Shown here: positions 20,421 to 30,858 of the stretch, in pieces
Numbering within the stretch: position 1 is the first letter of the stretch
Layout of the letters: every line of letters begins with the position of its first letter
Assembly: GCF_030272615.1 (NCBI RefSeq)
Contig: NC_081409.1
Coordinates: forward strand, 873,076,626-873,140,625
Reading direction: 5' to 3'
Length of the DNA stretch: 64,000 nucleotides
Source: Cryptomeria japonica
Lineage: Eukaryota; Streptophyta; Pinopsida; Cupressales; Cupressaceae
The notes under the pieces: model-generated
The model's database searches: none
Seen by the model: the letters and a program-made list of their open reading frames with translations, nothing else
Told to the model about the DNA's origin: nothing
Made by a program: the position numbers and the translations under genes

Positions 20421-21618
20421 TGTAGCGTCCTAAAATTGCGACACTTGCAATTTCGACTGCATTTCGGTCTTCACGATGGCGACGCAACACGGAACCTGAA
20501 TGGAGACCCCAAAACTTGCTCACGACACCAAAAACTGTATTTTTCAAGCACCCTGGCGTGATCCTCCTTGCACCCTGCTGTCTCGGGAGGTGAGACCAGA
20601 GTGCCCAGCGCCCTGGTCCCTAGCCCTATTTTGGGCCTGGTCTCCTATGGGGCTTCGGGTCTTTTTGTTTGCAATTTGGAAAATAACATTTCCTAGTCGG
20701 CCTAAGGTCGGGAAAATCAGTCTTTTAACCCTAATTGGCAAGTATATAAACTACATTTTCCTCTCTCATTTGGATAGAGGATGAAAAAGGTGAAAGCGAT
20801 ATTCAAACATTCAAGCATTCAAGCATTCAAGCATTCAAACATTCCTTCAAGCAATTGATCATTCCAAGTCTCCATTCAAGGCTAAGTGTTGCATTCAAGA
20901 CAAGGATTCAACCATTGAAGAGGAGATCACAACATACAACAAACAATAACATCTATACCTTCGCACATAAGGATACAAACATCCTTACAACAAGGTATTA
21001 GTACTTGTTTTACATTACAATCATTTACATTTATAGCATTTCTCATTTCTTGTTTAATTCCAAAACCGGGGTTCGACCTAAAGGCAAACCCCTAATCCCT
21101 AACCCCCCAATCGTCTTCGCTTTTCTGTGTGTAGGTTGGAGGTACGCAGCTGAAATTGAAAATCTGGAATCCTTGTGCAGAGACGAACAGATCCCCCTTC
21201 GTTTCGCAGATTTTTCGGAGGACCGTGTGCACGCCGGGCACCATCGTCCCGTCAACTTTTTCTCAAATTTGCAGGACAGTGCCATATCGACATTTTATTG
21301 CTAATTCTAGGTCCGCCGCTTCATCCTATATCCCTATCTCAGTTTATAAGCGAATGTTTCTCACTTTCTATGCATTCCTAGCTTGATCATTCTATCTACA
21401 TTCTTTACAAAAGAGGGTAGCCTTGCTATCTTAACCCTTGAAACTCATTTAGAATCCAATCTTGCATTGTGTGGGATTGGATCTTGTGAGTTTCAACGCC
21501 TCTTTTGAATGTAAAGTCTCTCTAAGTGAAAACCATCAACCCTAGTAACCTCCCTTCTCTCTCCTTGGAGTTGGAAGAGGGGAGAGCAACTAGGGTTCGA
21601 TCATTTTTCCGCTTTACA
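20421..21618 (+). repeat. 3' LTR of element E
   Basis: Partner of 13938-15180, very similar by eye. It has TATATAAA at 20743-20750, one GC-rich hairpin unit (about 20592-20619) and the foldback core GGACCGTG at 21220. It ends TTTACA followed by the GAGGT target duplication. Confidence 0.9.
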
Positions 21619-21810
21619 GAGGTTAATTATTTTTTTGTATCATTATCACATTACACTTTTTTTGTGAATATAGAGCTCTCATAGTTTTTGAGCATTTTTC
21701 TGTGTATTTGGTTTTTCTCTGTTGCTTCCTTGCTTCTTCTTGTAACAGGTTTATTTCAGCTTGCAGAGATCATTTGGGCTCCTGTGGTGTTGTATTTCTC
21801 AACTCTCACA
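21619..21810 (+). repeat. second half of the 3' LTR of copia C
   Basis: It opens with GAGGT (21619-21623), the second copy of the E target duplication, then continues the C LTR from TAATTA to CAACTCTCACA. It matches 6678-6864. Confidence 0.85.
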
Positions 21811-21824
21811 AATGGGAGGTGATG

Positions 21825-22925
21825 CATTGAAAATGTATGCACGTTCAAGCTCCCCAGATTCCTAGAATAGCCTCCCTTATAGGAACATTCACCAAACAAA
21901 CAAAAGAAGAACAACCTACCATTTACATATTCTCTTTTGTGGTCAAACTGTTGCTGTAGACACCATACAGGGACAAACCATCACATTCAATTTTTCTCAA
22001 ATAAAGAATTTTAAAGGATACAAAATATAATAATAAATTGTACACCTGCTTATTACTGCCCCTTCATTGTCCCTATTCGTGACCACCAACACCATCGCCC
22101 TGCCCTTCACTGTCGGTGCTCACCTCGTATTTAGTATAGACATCCTCGTTTTCACTATCACCATGATCAACATTACTATACGTGCGCTTCTCTACATTCC
22201 TAATGGGCTCATCTTCCCCACTAAGAGACACATTATCATGCTAATGTTAAATAAAAAAGCAAACATCATCAATGCTTTTATCTCCATATTCTGTATAGAC
22301 ATCCTCTTTTTCACTATCACCAGGATCAACATTACTATATTCATGCTTCTCTACATTCCTAATGGGCTCATCTTCCCCACTAAGAGACACATTATCATGT
22401 TGAAGTTAAATAAAAAAGAAAACATCATCAGTTCTTTTATCTCCATAAACTAGTCTACATTTTCACTTATGAAGCCCCACTTCTAGTAATTACGACACAC
22501 ACAAGTGAAAAATAATTATAATACAAACAAGAGAAATGATTACCAATATGGTTGTGCTATCACTTTGAAGACCACCTATCGATGGCTTCAAAATCAAATG
22601 CCCAACTGGTGCCTGCTTCAGATTTGAAGGTCCAACTCCCTCTTGAGTATACAAATTGGACCTCCCAATCAGAAGCATTACAAAGGATGACAAAATCAAG
22701 AAAAACTATAGGTTGTATCATCGATTGAATCAATTGTGCTTATAGGAATGCAACTGTAATATGGCACTACCAACTAGGCAATGTGGCGAATTCTTGGTGT
22801 ATCATCTAGTTCAGACAGAACTGAATCAAAATCAATAACTTCTTTGAACATTTTTCTGAATGCATGTGACATATTTGATCTGAAAAAAGAACAAAGATCC
22901 TTTATATCAAAAGGCACTATCAAAT
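21825..22925 (-). pseudogene. 5' part of the transposase-like gene remnant, with an in-frame duplication
   Basis: On the minus strand a coding-like block at about 22700-22555 (FVMLLIGRSNLYTQEGVGPSNL and LKPSIGGLQSDSTTI) is followed by a GT donor. Further down, two copies of an acidic segment (DNVSLSGEDEPIRNVEK, then SNVDHGDSENEDVYT) lie at 22290-22450 and 22130-22290. The copies are 159 bases apart, an exact multiple of three. I do not recognise the protein. Orientation and position suggest it is the upstream half of the remnant at 5637-6490, split by element C. No coding sense was found between 21825 and 22060. Confidence 0.4.
22134..22451 (-). repeat. 159-bp tandem duplication
   Basis: GTATAGACATCCTC begins at 22134 and again at 22293. 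The two units match closely, including the phrase CTCATCTTCCCCACTAAG. The period is 53 codons and the acidic frame on the minus strand runs through both. Confidence 0.85.
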
Positions 22926-22926
22926 T

Positions 22927-23720
22927 GTAGATGGCTAAAATTGTCATGTTTAATTACATAAAAAAAAAAATTTCATTATTTTATCCTAAGTCTTCTATTC
23001 ATTAGATAAATTTTAATTTATTTAATTAATTCATTTATCCTATTGTAATCCTTTCCTCATTTAAATATATATTTTCATTTATTTAAATCATCATTTCCCT
23101 AAGTTAAATAAATATATTATTTATTTAATTGCTCCCACTTCCTCTATTAATTAAATAAATTTTTATTTTCTTAATTAATTCATTTACTTTTCACTCTATG
23201 ACACATGTCATTTATCTCTTAATCATTATTTTATTATTTCTTCTACCTACCATTTTATTATTTTATCATTTTGTATACCTAGCCTTTAATCCTGGCTGAC
23301 CATTTATATTTTTGCCTCTTAATTCTATCCCTCCATTTTTTAAAAGGTCTTCTATATAAGAAGATTCTTTCATCTTCATGAATTGTAATACGCAATTTAG
23401 CAATTTGCCAATCTAGTATTGGAGCGTACTCTATGCATTGTAGCATTTTTAATTTTCTATCCATCATATTTCAAATATTCATTCACAACAGCTTCTTGTG
23501 CGTGTGCTTTTCAGAGCATCATTTTTTGAACACAAGATCTTGGGTGATAGAAGTGCAATGGAGTATATTTTACTCTATGCATGTGTGTTTTAATTAGCTT
23601 ATTTGGTTTTGCATTGTGTGCATTTTGTAGGTTCTCTATTGACAATGTTCAAGTAAGTCTACATCTTGTATCATACGATATTAGATATATATTTTTCTCT
23701 ATCCACATCAATAACACTTC
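22927..23720 (+). repeat. solo LTR related to element F
   Basis: It begins TGTAGATGGCTAAAATTGTC and follows the F LTR order: AATTAAATAAAT palindromic blocks, CCTTTAATCCTGGCTGACC, then TATATAAG (23353-23360). The right end is uncertain and set where similarity to F fades. No internal region or partner LTR is adjacent, so it looks like a solo LTR. It is more diverged than the two F LTRs. Confidence 0.65.
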
Positions 23721-23871
23721 ATGTTGAAGACAAAGGTCATAAAGAAAACACAACCGCTTATTCACACATAAAAATATGAGGCTCGCAAGTGGCTATGTTA
23801 TATACAACACATCAACCGGTTACCCATGCAGTATTCATTACATTCCACTCAAGATTATCATTAATAGTAAT

Positions 23872-24507
23872 TGTAGACACCGAAAATTGTCTTGTCTAAT
23901 TAAATCAATATTTTTTATTTATTTAATTATTTAATCCAAAGTCTTCTATTAATTAAATAAATCTTTATTTATTTAGTTAATTCATTAATCCTCTTCTAAG
24001 CTTTTTCTAATTTAAATAAATACTTTTATTTATTTAAATTGTCCTTTTGATAAATTAAATAAATACTTTTATTTATTTAATTAATTCATTAGCCTTTTCT
24101 ACCCATGACACATGTAACTCATTTCTTAATTCTTCTCTTACCTACCCCTCTCATCATTTAAGTATTTCCTCTACCTACCCTTTAATCCTAGTTGATCATT
24201 TATCTTTACACCTCTTAATCTTATCCTTCCATTTCCTAAAGTGTCTTCTATATAAGACGATGCTTCTTTCATTATCGACCCTAATCGTCTAATCACCTAA
24301 TGATACAATCAAGCCTTCTTGCAACCAAGCTATCAACCACATTTCTGTTCTGTGTTGAGCTCTTGTGCACACAAAAAATATGAGAGAAAATATATCAAAC
24401 AAGATCAATGGAGATTGAAACCCTAGTTGACATGTGAATGGTAATATTGTTCTATTTTTTTATTTGCATAGTCTTAGGTTTCTCTATTGGTATTGGTGAA
24501 TGATTTT
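23872..24507 (+). repeat. 5' LTR of element F (shared part)
   Basis: TGTAGACACC starts the repeat. U3 holds four AT-rich modules of the kind AATTAAATAAAT...ATTTATTTAATT, each able to fold back on itself. TATATAAG at 24249-24256 is a good TATA box and is conserved in the other copies. Similarity to the 3' copy ends at GGTATTGGTGAATG, which does not have an LTR-type CA end, so one copy may be truncated there. Confidence 0.75.
24249..24256 (+). promoter_or_regulatory. TATA box of the F 5' LTR
   Basis: TATATAAG is present at the same place in the 3' LTR (34078-34085) and in the solo LTR (23353-23360). Conservation in three diverged copies supports a core promoter. Confidence 0.55.
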
Positions 24508-24512
24508 GTGAT

Positions 24513-25145
24513 TTTAATTTGGTTGCAAAATAATTCGTGAAAAATTGGATCTTTGAAAATTAGGGTTTTGCAATAATTTGGTTAGATCTCACAAATGGCT
24601 TGGAATTTTTACATCAAATGTTTTTTTACAGATTGGAGACAGTATCAAGAATGCTCAATCCAAAATTCAGATGTTTTGGATCATATTTGAATTTTTTATG
24701 AATTTTCATAAAAAAATAATTTTGGAAGCAAATTAGTGATTTTTTTTTGGATTTTCTTATATTTCTAGAAATTTCTCATAATTATACAGGGGATCTGTTC
24801 TTTATAAATTTAATTTTGTTGCAAAATAATTCATGAAAAAATAGATCTTTAAGAATTAAGGTTTTGCAATGTTTTAATCATATCTCACAAACTGCTTAGA
24901 TTTTTTGTAGTAATTGTGTTTACCAAGTTGGTAATTGTATCACAAGTTTCTAGTAAAAAATTTAGATATTTTGGATCAAGTTTGAATTTTTTATGATTTT
25001 TCATAAAAAATTAATTTTGGGAGGAAATTAGCAAAGTTTTTGGATTTTCTTACATTTTTGGAAATGTCTTGAAATTATACAGGTGGTCTGTTCTTTATGA
25101 ATTTAATTTTGATGCAAGATAACTTGTGGAAAATCAAATCTTTTA
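24513..25145 (+). repeat. two-and-a-bit tandem copies of a ~295-bp unit
   Basis: The phrase AATTTGGTTGCAAAATAATTC recurs in altered form at about 24515, 24811 and 25105, followed each time by GATCTTT and AATTTTGGA-like text. The spacing is about 295 bases. Units are clearly diverged. This is in the leader of F, or in an extended LTR. Confidence 0.75.
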
Positions 25146-26716
25146 ATTTATCAAAAAACATGTTGTCGAAGGCCCCTATTTCACAGTCATTTCGGATTTC
25201 TAAAAATTTACCTAATTTGTGTGCTTGCAGGAGGGGTATTATTTCACAACTACTAACAAGTTTGGTGCAAGACCTTTGGCAAAGATTTGATTTTGAAATT
25301 GCTTGCTTTGTCTTCTTTAGTCTAGAAAAACACTTCAATTGGTGCTTTAAAACTAACAAGAGTCTTGAGCAATAGGCTCTTTGTGTTTTACCTTTAAGAG
25401 GGCCTTCCTCCCAAGTAGCCCATAAGGAAAAGTGAGAGGGAAAGACCCAAGTGGGAATAGGATAAAGCCAATCTCTTCCAAGCCATTATAAATAAAAGTG
25501 TGTGTGACAAAAATTGCAAGCAATAGGTGTTACATGTTGCTATAACGACGTTATGACTCCCCATAAACCCTATAGAGCACAACCTCTATAGGTTGGGAGG
25601 TCTTCCATTTAACAGAGTGTAACACGCTTCTGATTATAGCCACCCGAATGGATGCCTTTACTAGACACCATTTTGTGTTAGAAGCCAAAAATCATCTAGT
25701 TGTTGGTGCAAGAGGTCGAACCTCTACAGCGGCTCATAGTAGAGATAGAAAGTTCACCACGAGGATTTTTCATGGGGACTAGTACTTGGATGCCTGAGAT
25801 AAGTGAGTGTCGAGGGTGGAGCTAGTGGGGTCAAGCATCTAAGTGTCTGCTCTGAATTGCATAGCTAGGGGTAACCCCCCAAGTGACATTCAACAACTAT
25901 TGTCCCACCCAGGCCTAGGATTTGTGCTTGCATGATCAAAACACTCAAACATTTTCAAGCAAAACAAAGAAACATTGTGTCTATTGTGTCTTCCAAGTGT
26001 ATGCAAAATGATCAAGGACAATTTACAATCACACTTGAAATTGAAACACTTTATCATTTTTGGACAAAACACTTTCAAACGTTGAGTCTTCACTATTTGT
26101 TGTGTTTTCTTGTCACTAAAACTCAAAACATTGAGATTTGGTCACATTAAAGAACTTCACAATTGGACAGAATTGCAAAACATTTTCAAAATCATATTTG
26201 GGTTTACTTAAACTGTACTTGTGGTCAAAACTAAGAAATGGCAAAAGATTTGTCAAAAGAAAAAGGACTTAAGTTTTAGATTCAAAGAGCTTTTAAGGTC
26301 GCTTCCTATAGGGCTTCATTCTTTTGTCAACCTATCTTGGTCACAAATAGTCAATCATTTTCCTTCACTTGCATTGCCCTCATACATATTTTCCAAATTT
26401 GAGTGAAAAGGTTACTTTGCTTATCCTCATCAAACTTTGCAAACATACTACAACACAACACTAGGTGATTCTTGTATCAAGATCTATCATCTTAGGGTCT
26501 CATTTGGTTTTCTTATGTCAAGTCCAACTTACCTCATCAAGAGATCCATCATCTCTTTGGAAGCCACACCTTACGAGCTCAAACATACATACTTTGGTCT
26601 TACACTCTTGGACATTGCAAGTTTACCCTAGATTCTTCTACATTTCATACACCTCTTGGTCTTCCATAGACTTTGCATTTTCATAATACCTTTTATTTTG
26701 GTAAAGACTTTAGTCC
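25146..26716 (+). other. leader of element F
   Basis: I found no coherent frame here. The stretch 25390-25920 is less AT-rich and includes stop-dense text in all frames. It lies between the tandem repeats and gag and is best read as an untranslated leader. Short open frames at 25932-26150 and 26221-26406 are not supported by any motif. Confidence 0.45.
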
Positions 26717-27670
26717 ATGGTTGAAACCTGTTCACAAAGGTCTAGAAGGGAAGCCAAAGAAGCTTTAAGGTCTTTAAACATGAGTACCTGTGAGTTTGAT
26801 GGAGACGAATTCTACAATCCATTTGATAATCATAGTAAAATACTAGACCATGACAATGACAACAATCAGAACAACAATGGAAATGATAAAGACAATGATA
26901 ATGCATCTATGGATTCTACAGAAGTTGAAGAAACTATCATGGATCCCCATTTTAATAAATTGGTTCAAGAAATCATGAAGAGTGATAGACAATATTTCTT
27001 CCAAGTCATGGCCTAAAGTGGAAAAAGATCACCCCATGAATTTGATATGTCACAAATTTTGGAAGATCATCCAAATCAAACAAATCAAGTTAATACAAGA
27101 TAAAGGAGGCCTAATAATGGTGGTAAGAAAGAGTGTCTTGTTCTTGAGTCACCTTCCTCCCTATTTCAAAAACCTAATATTCTAAACACATACACTTATC
27201 CTCATGCTAGTTATAATAAAACCTCTCATGAACAACCTCGCAGTCGTCCTTTGCCGTGGAGAAGAACTACCACCATGCATGACCATGATGATACCCAAGA
27301 TCTTACCCATGCATACAATTACATCCAATAAAATATTCAAAATCATGTCACGAGGAGACCCCGTGTTAGATTTGGGGGCAATACTCAAGATCACTCTTAT
27401 GATACCCCCTATCCTCATGGTCATGCCATGTATCAACCTAGACCTAGTGCTCCTCACTATAATACCATACCAAGTGGTCCATATGCAAGCTACAACTATG
27501 TCCCTCCATATGAACACATCTATGATCAATACCATCCATACATGCATTATATCGCTCCTCCTCCACCTGGTGGATCAGGCATGGGACTAGGTCAAAGAGA
27601 GACAACACAACCCAAGAATAAATTGCACAACAACAAATCAAGGATTTGTAAAAGAAAATGGTGGACATGA
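26717..27670 (+). pseudogene. element F Gag N-terminal region
   Basis: The start at 26717 reads MVETCSQRSRREAKEALRSL, followed by an acidic and Asn-rich stretch (NDNNQNNNGNDKDNDNAS). A second piece at 27428-27670 is rich in Tyr, Pro and His (YASYNYVPPYEHIYDQYHP). Both are in the right place for the variable N-terminus of a Ty3 Gag. The region between is broken. No conserved domain is recognised in this part. Confidence 0.6.
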
Positions 27671-29250
27671 ATACACCAAAGAAACAATACACAATGAAAG
27701 ATATATGTCCTTACCCATTTGATAGAAGCATTCAAATGCCTCCATTTCCTTCATATTTTGTGACATGGAAATTTGACAAGTATAGAGGCAAAGGGGATCC
27801 TAACGCAAATATAAGAGATTTTTTCATAGCTTGCATTGACATAGTAGGAGAAGAAACATACTTGATGAGATTTTTCCCACAAAGTTTAGATGGACAAGCT
27901 ATAGAATGGTTCTACCAACTTCCACCTAGAATCAAATCATGGAGTGATCTAGCAGAGGTTTTCATACAACACTTTTCATATAACATTGACACAGATGTGT
28001 CAATGACTACCTTGTGCAATACTAAGTAGAAAAATGGGGAATTTGTCTCTTCATTCTTACAGTGATGGAGAGGTCTTGCTAGTCGATTCTCTTGTGATAT
28101 GCCAAAAAAACAAATGGTAGAAATGTTCACTCAAAACGTCAACAAGGATATTGGATATGAGCTAAGAAAAGATTGTTTGTCTACCTTCAAAGATATCATC
28201 GAGAAAGGAATGGAAACAAAAAATGTCCTTATTGAACAAGGTGTCACCAAGATATTCAAAGAGAACAAAGAGGAATTAAATGGGAAAGATAAACCCCACT
28301 TTTGGAACAAGAATAAGAACACAGTCAATGACAGGGTAGTAGATGCAAATGTTGTGAAACCTAAGATAACTTTTCTCCATGTAAGTTCTTCCAATACAAA
28401 TGATCAAGTAAAAAATCAAAGGCAATCAAAACCTCAAAGGAAATACACCCCATTGGGAGAGCCAATTGAAACCACATTCAAGAAGTTAGTGGCAAACAAG
28501 CTCATAACACTACTAGATAATCCACCATATGAGCCAAAAATAAAACCAAATTGGTGGAATGATGATGATTATTGTTAATATCACAAGAGTAAAGGGCATT
28601 TAACTTGCAATTGTCACCGATTGAAGAATATCATATAGGATCTCATGGACAGAGGCGACATTGAAGTTTATGGTCACAACTCCAATGAAGAACATGCAAT
28701 ATTTAAGGAGCCATTCCCTAAACATGAAGGGGGAAAAGAAAAAACTATAGATAATCAAGATAATTATACCAAGACTCCCTATGATTATGATTCTACTATT
28801 AATAATGTCTCAATGGATAATCATGTTTCTACCATCATCATCAAGGACAAAACTCCTAAAAGTTCTACCCAAAAGAGTAAAGTTTTTTTAAAAGGCATTG
28901 GACCATCTTCCTCATCCTTTAAAGATGAAACCTCTGAATGTAATGTCACAACCCATCGAGGTAAAGTCACCTTGCAAGGTGTTCTATCCAAGACTACAAC
29001 CTTACCATCTACCAAGAATGATTATGACCTTCTAGATCGTCTAGGGAAGAGACCCACCCTCATCTCTATCCTTGAAGTTTTATGCATATCCCCTACACAT
29101 AAAATCATCCTTGACAAAACTTTGAGAGAGACTTCCATACCCACTGATCTGAACGTGGACCAATTTCAAGCCATGGTGGGAAACCTTTCCATTCTGCATG
29201 ATCTAACATTCACAGAAGCCAATTCACAGAAGCCAATGATGCATCAATAA
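27658..29250 (+). pseudogene. element F Gag core and linker to protease
   Basis: 27658-28029 carries the retrotrans_gag domain (KYRGKGDPNANIRDFF, AIEWFYQLPPRIKSWSDL, EVFIQHFSYNI). 28099-28578 continues it and ends at NWWNDDDYC, where a Cys/His knuckle of the CX2HX4HX4C type begins (then YHKSKGHLTCNCHRL after a TAA at 28576-28578). 28645-29250 is an acidic linker ending before the protease. TAA and TAG codons break the frame at several points, so this is inactive. Confidence 0.8.
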
Positions 29251-29299
29251 CCCAACCTCATAATGCACCTCTACATATTGAAGTATTTATCTATAAAAA

Positions 29300-29691
29300 C
29301 TAAATAAAATGTCCTGATAGATGGAGGAGCAAGTCTGGACATTTGTACATTGAACACTATAAAATAATTGTGGTATCCTGAAAAGGCTGTGAATTCTACA
29401 AATGCTATCACCATTAAAGCATATGATGACAAAGAGTACTCATCCAAGGGAATGGTCACCTTACCTCTTAGAGTTGGGCTAGTTACAAAGGATGTGGTAT
29501 GTCAAGTCCTTGATTTAGAGATCACATACAATATACTCTTGGGACATCCATGGATCCATGAAATGAGATTTGTTCCTTCAACACATCATCAATGTATCAA
29601 GTTCCCACACAATGGAGTTGAAGTGATCGTTAAAGTGAGCCAAATTTGTTCATATATTGCCACAACCTATGGTCAAGATTGGAAACAATAA
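29300..29691 (+). pseudogene. element F aspartic protease
   Basis: VLIDGGASLDICTLNTIK has an intact Asp-Gly-Gly active site. The 29368-29691 frame continues with GMVTLPLRVGLVTKDVVCQVLDL, ILLGHPWIHEM and IKFPHNGVEVIVKV, which are the flap and C-terminal parts of Ty3 proteases. A stop after NTIK splits the domain. It would process the Gag precursor. Confidence 0.8.
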
Positions 29692-29699
29692 TACCAACC

Positions 29700-30640
29700 A
29701 ATTGAGAAGCAACTCCATCATCAACATTTGTGGATCAAAAATCCTTGAAAGCTTCTACATCAAATAAAAATTCAAGGTTAAATACATGGGATGTGGTGAT
29801 TATATCTTTCATGTTGATCAACTCCCACTATCTCCTAAGACATTTAGTTGACAGGAATGACCTACAAACAATTTGCAATATCAAGGTATTGGGTGTGAAC
29901 CACCTAGTGTTGTGGCTACTAAGTTTGAATGCAAATCTACTCTAGTGGTGCAAGCAACTCTTGATATCTATAGTCCTAAGAGTGGTTCCAACAAAGAATA
30001 TATTGAATATATCGCTAGCCCTCTTGAGAACTCCTATAGCTTTATCATTTCATCTATTCATTCCATTTCCACTCCTCTCCTAGACTTGGATCAACAAGAA
30101 TTAGAAAATCCATTACTTATTGGGGATAAAAAAAAAACTATGAAAAGAAAAATCTAGAAGTCAAAAATAAAGAAAAGGCCTTTAGTCCAAATCAAAATAA
30201 AAAGATATTCGACTCTGAAAAAATCAAGGTCAAGGATAAAAATACTATGAAAGAAAAAGAGCAAGAGATGATCTCCCCTAATATCAAAATAACTAGGGGA
30301 AAAAGTTTTGCAATTTCAAGTAAAAAAGAATACTTGTTGATCCTAAGTCTCCATCATGCTATCCTACTCTCACTTCTTTTAGCAATCATAAGCCTTTATT
30401 CCTCATCCACTTGTTCCACACATCCATTCTCTTATGGCAATACATCACATCAGGGGACCTTTAATGGAACTTCCTTAAAGGACTTTGTTATTAGGGATGC
30501 CCAAAATTATTTAGGTGACACACATATGGGCAAATGTAGTCCACCCATTAGTAATTCTACCCAAGTTCCTTCATCAAGGAAGACAATAAATGGAGCAACA
30601 TATCATTCAATCAAGGAATGATGAAAATAAAATCATAAGG
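29700..30640 (+). other. unrecognised spacer of element F with a membrane-like open frame
   Basis: Between protease and integrase tail there are broken coding-like pieces (for example 29873-30157, CEPPSVVATKFECKSTL) and an open frame at 30247-30621. The latter begins KEKEQEMISPNIKITRGKS and includes LSLHHAILLSLLLAIISLY, a run long enough to span a membrane. I do not recognise it; an env-like role is not supported by any motif. It may be a linker whose frame is open by chance. Confidence 0.35.
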
Positions 30641-30858
30641 TAAAGCCCCACACATTTGAGGTAGGTGACTTAATTCTCAGAGAAAATCCTAAAAATCAAC
30701 AAGACAAAGAGAAGAAGGGCAAGTTTGAACCAAATTGGCTTAGTCCTTACGTCATCATAGTAGTTTATAGATCAGGTGTATATCAGATCTCAACACCAAA
30801 TGGAGAAACTTTGGAGGATCCTATCAACAACATGCACCTTCATAGGTTTTACACATAG
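30640..30858 (+). pseudogene. element F integrase C-terminus
   Basis: The frame reads KPHTFEVGDLILRENPKNQ, then GKFEPNWLSPYVIIVVYRSG and ends NNMHLHRFYT with a TAG at 30856-30858. This is the beta-barrel tail of Ty3 integrases (GDLVL...GKF...GPY pattern). Nothing of the catalytic core precedes it, so a deletion joined the spacer to this tail. Confidence 0.8.

Larger units (their letters stand above)
13938..21618 (+). mobile_element. Non-autonomous Ty3-type element E (gag-protease only), complete
   Basis: LTRs at 13938-15180 and 20421-21618 both start TGTAGC and end TTTACA. The five bases GAGGT occur at 13933-13937 and 21619-21623, a perfect target duplication inside the 3' LTR of copia C. 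The interior has a leader of about 1.2 kb, a broken reading frame of about 1,100 codons for gag plus a protease-like domain and a long acidic and Pro-rich tail, a 0.75-kb 3' region and a purine tract. There is no trace of reverse transcriptase, RNase H or integrase. Compare the TR-GAG class of plant elements. Fragments of the same or a related family lie at 1-75 and 62297-64000. Confidence 0.9.
6500..21810 (+). mobile_element. Ty1/copia retrotransposon C, internally deleted and invaded by D and E
   Basis: The 5' LTR (6500-6864) and the 3' LTR (13763-13937 continuing at 21624-21810) align over their whole length. The primer-binding site follows the 5' LTR and an RNase H remnant precedes the 3' LTR on the same strand. 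Everything from gag to reverse transcriptase is missing between the leader (to about 7440) and RNase H. Element D sits in the 3' untranslated part and element E in the 3' LTR. The bases outside the two LTRs are AATTG (6495-6499) and AATGG (21811-21815), a possible target duplication with one mismatch. Confidence 0.85.

Noticed and set aside
22067-22453. Plus-strand hydrophobic 128-codon frame with an internal repeat
   Set aside because: The minus strand gives an acidic, transposase-like reading with plausible splice sites; the hydrophobic reading is its complement.
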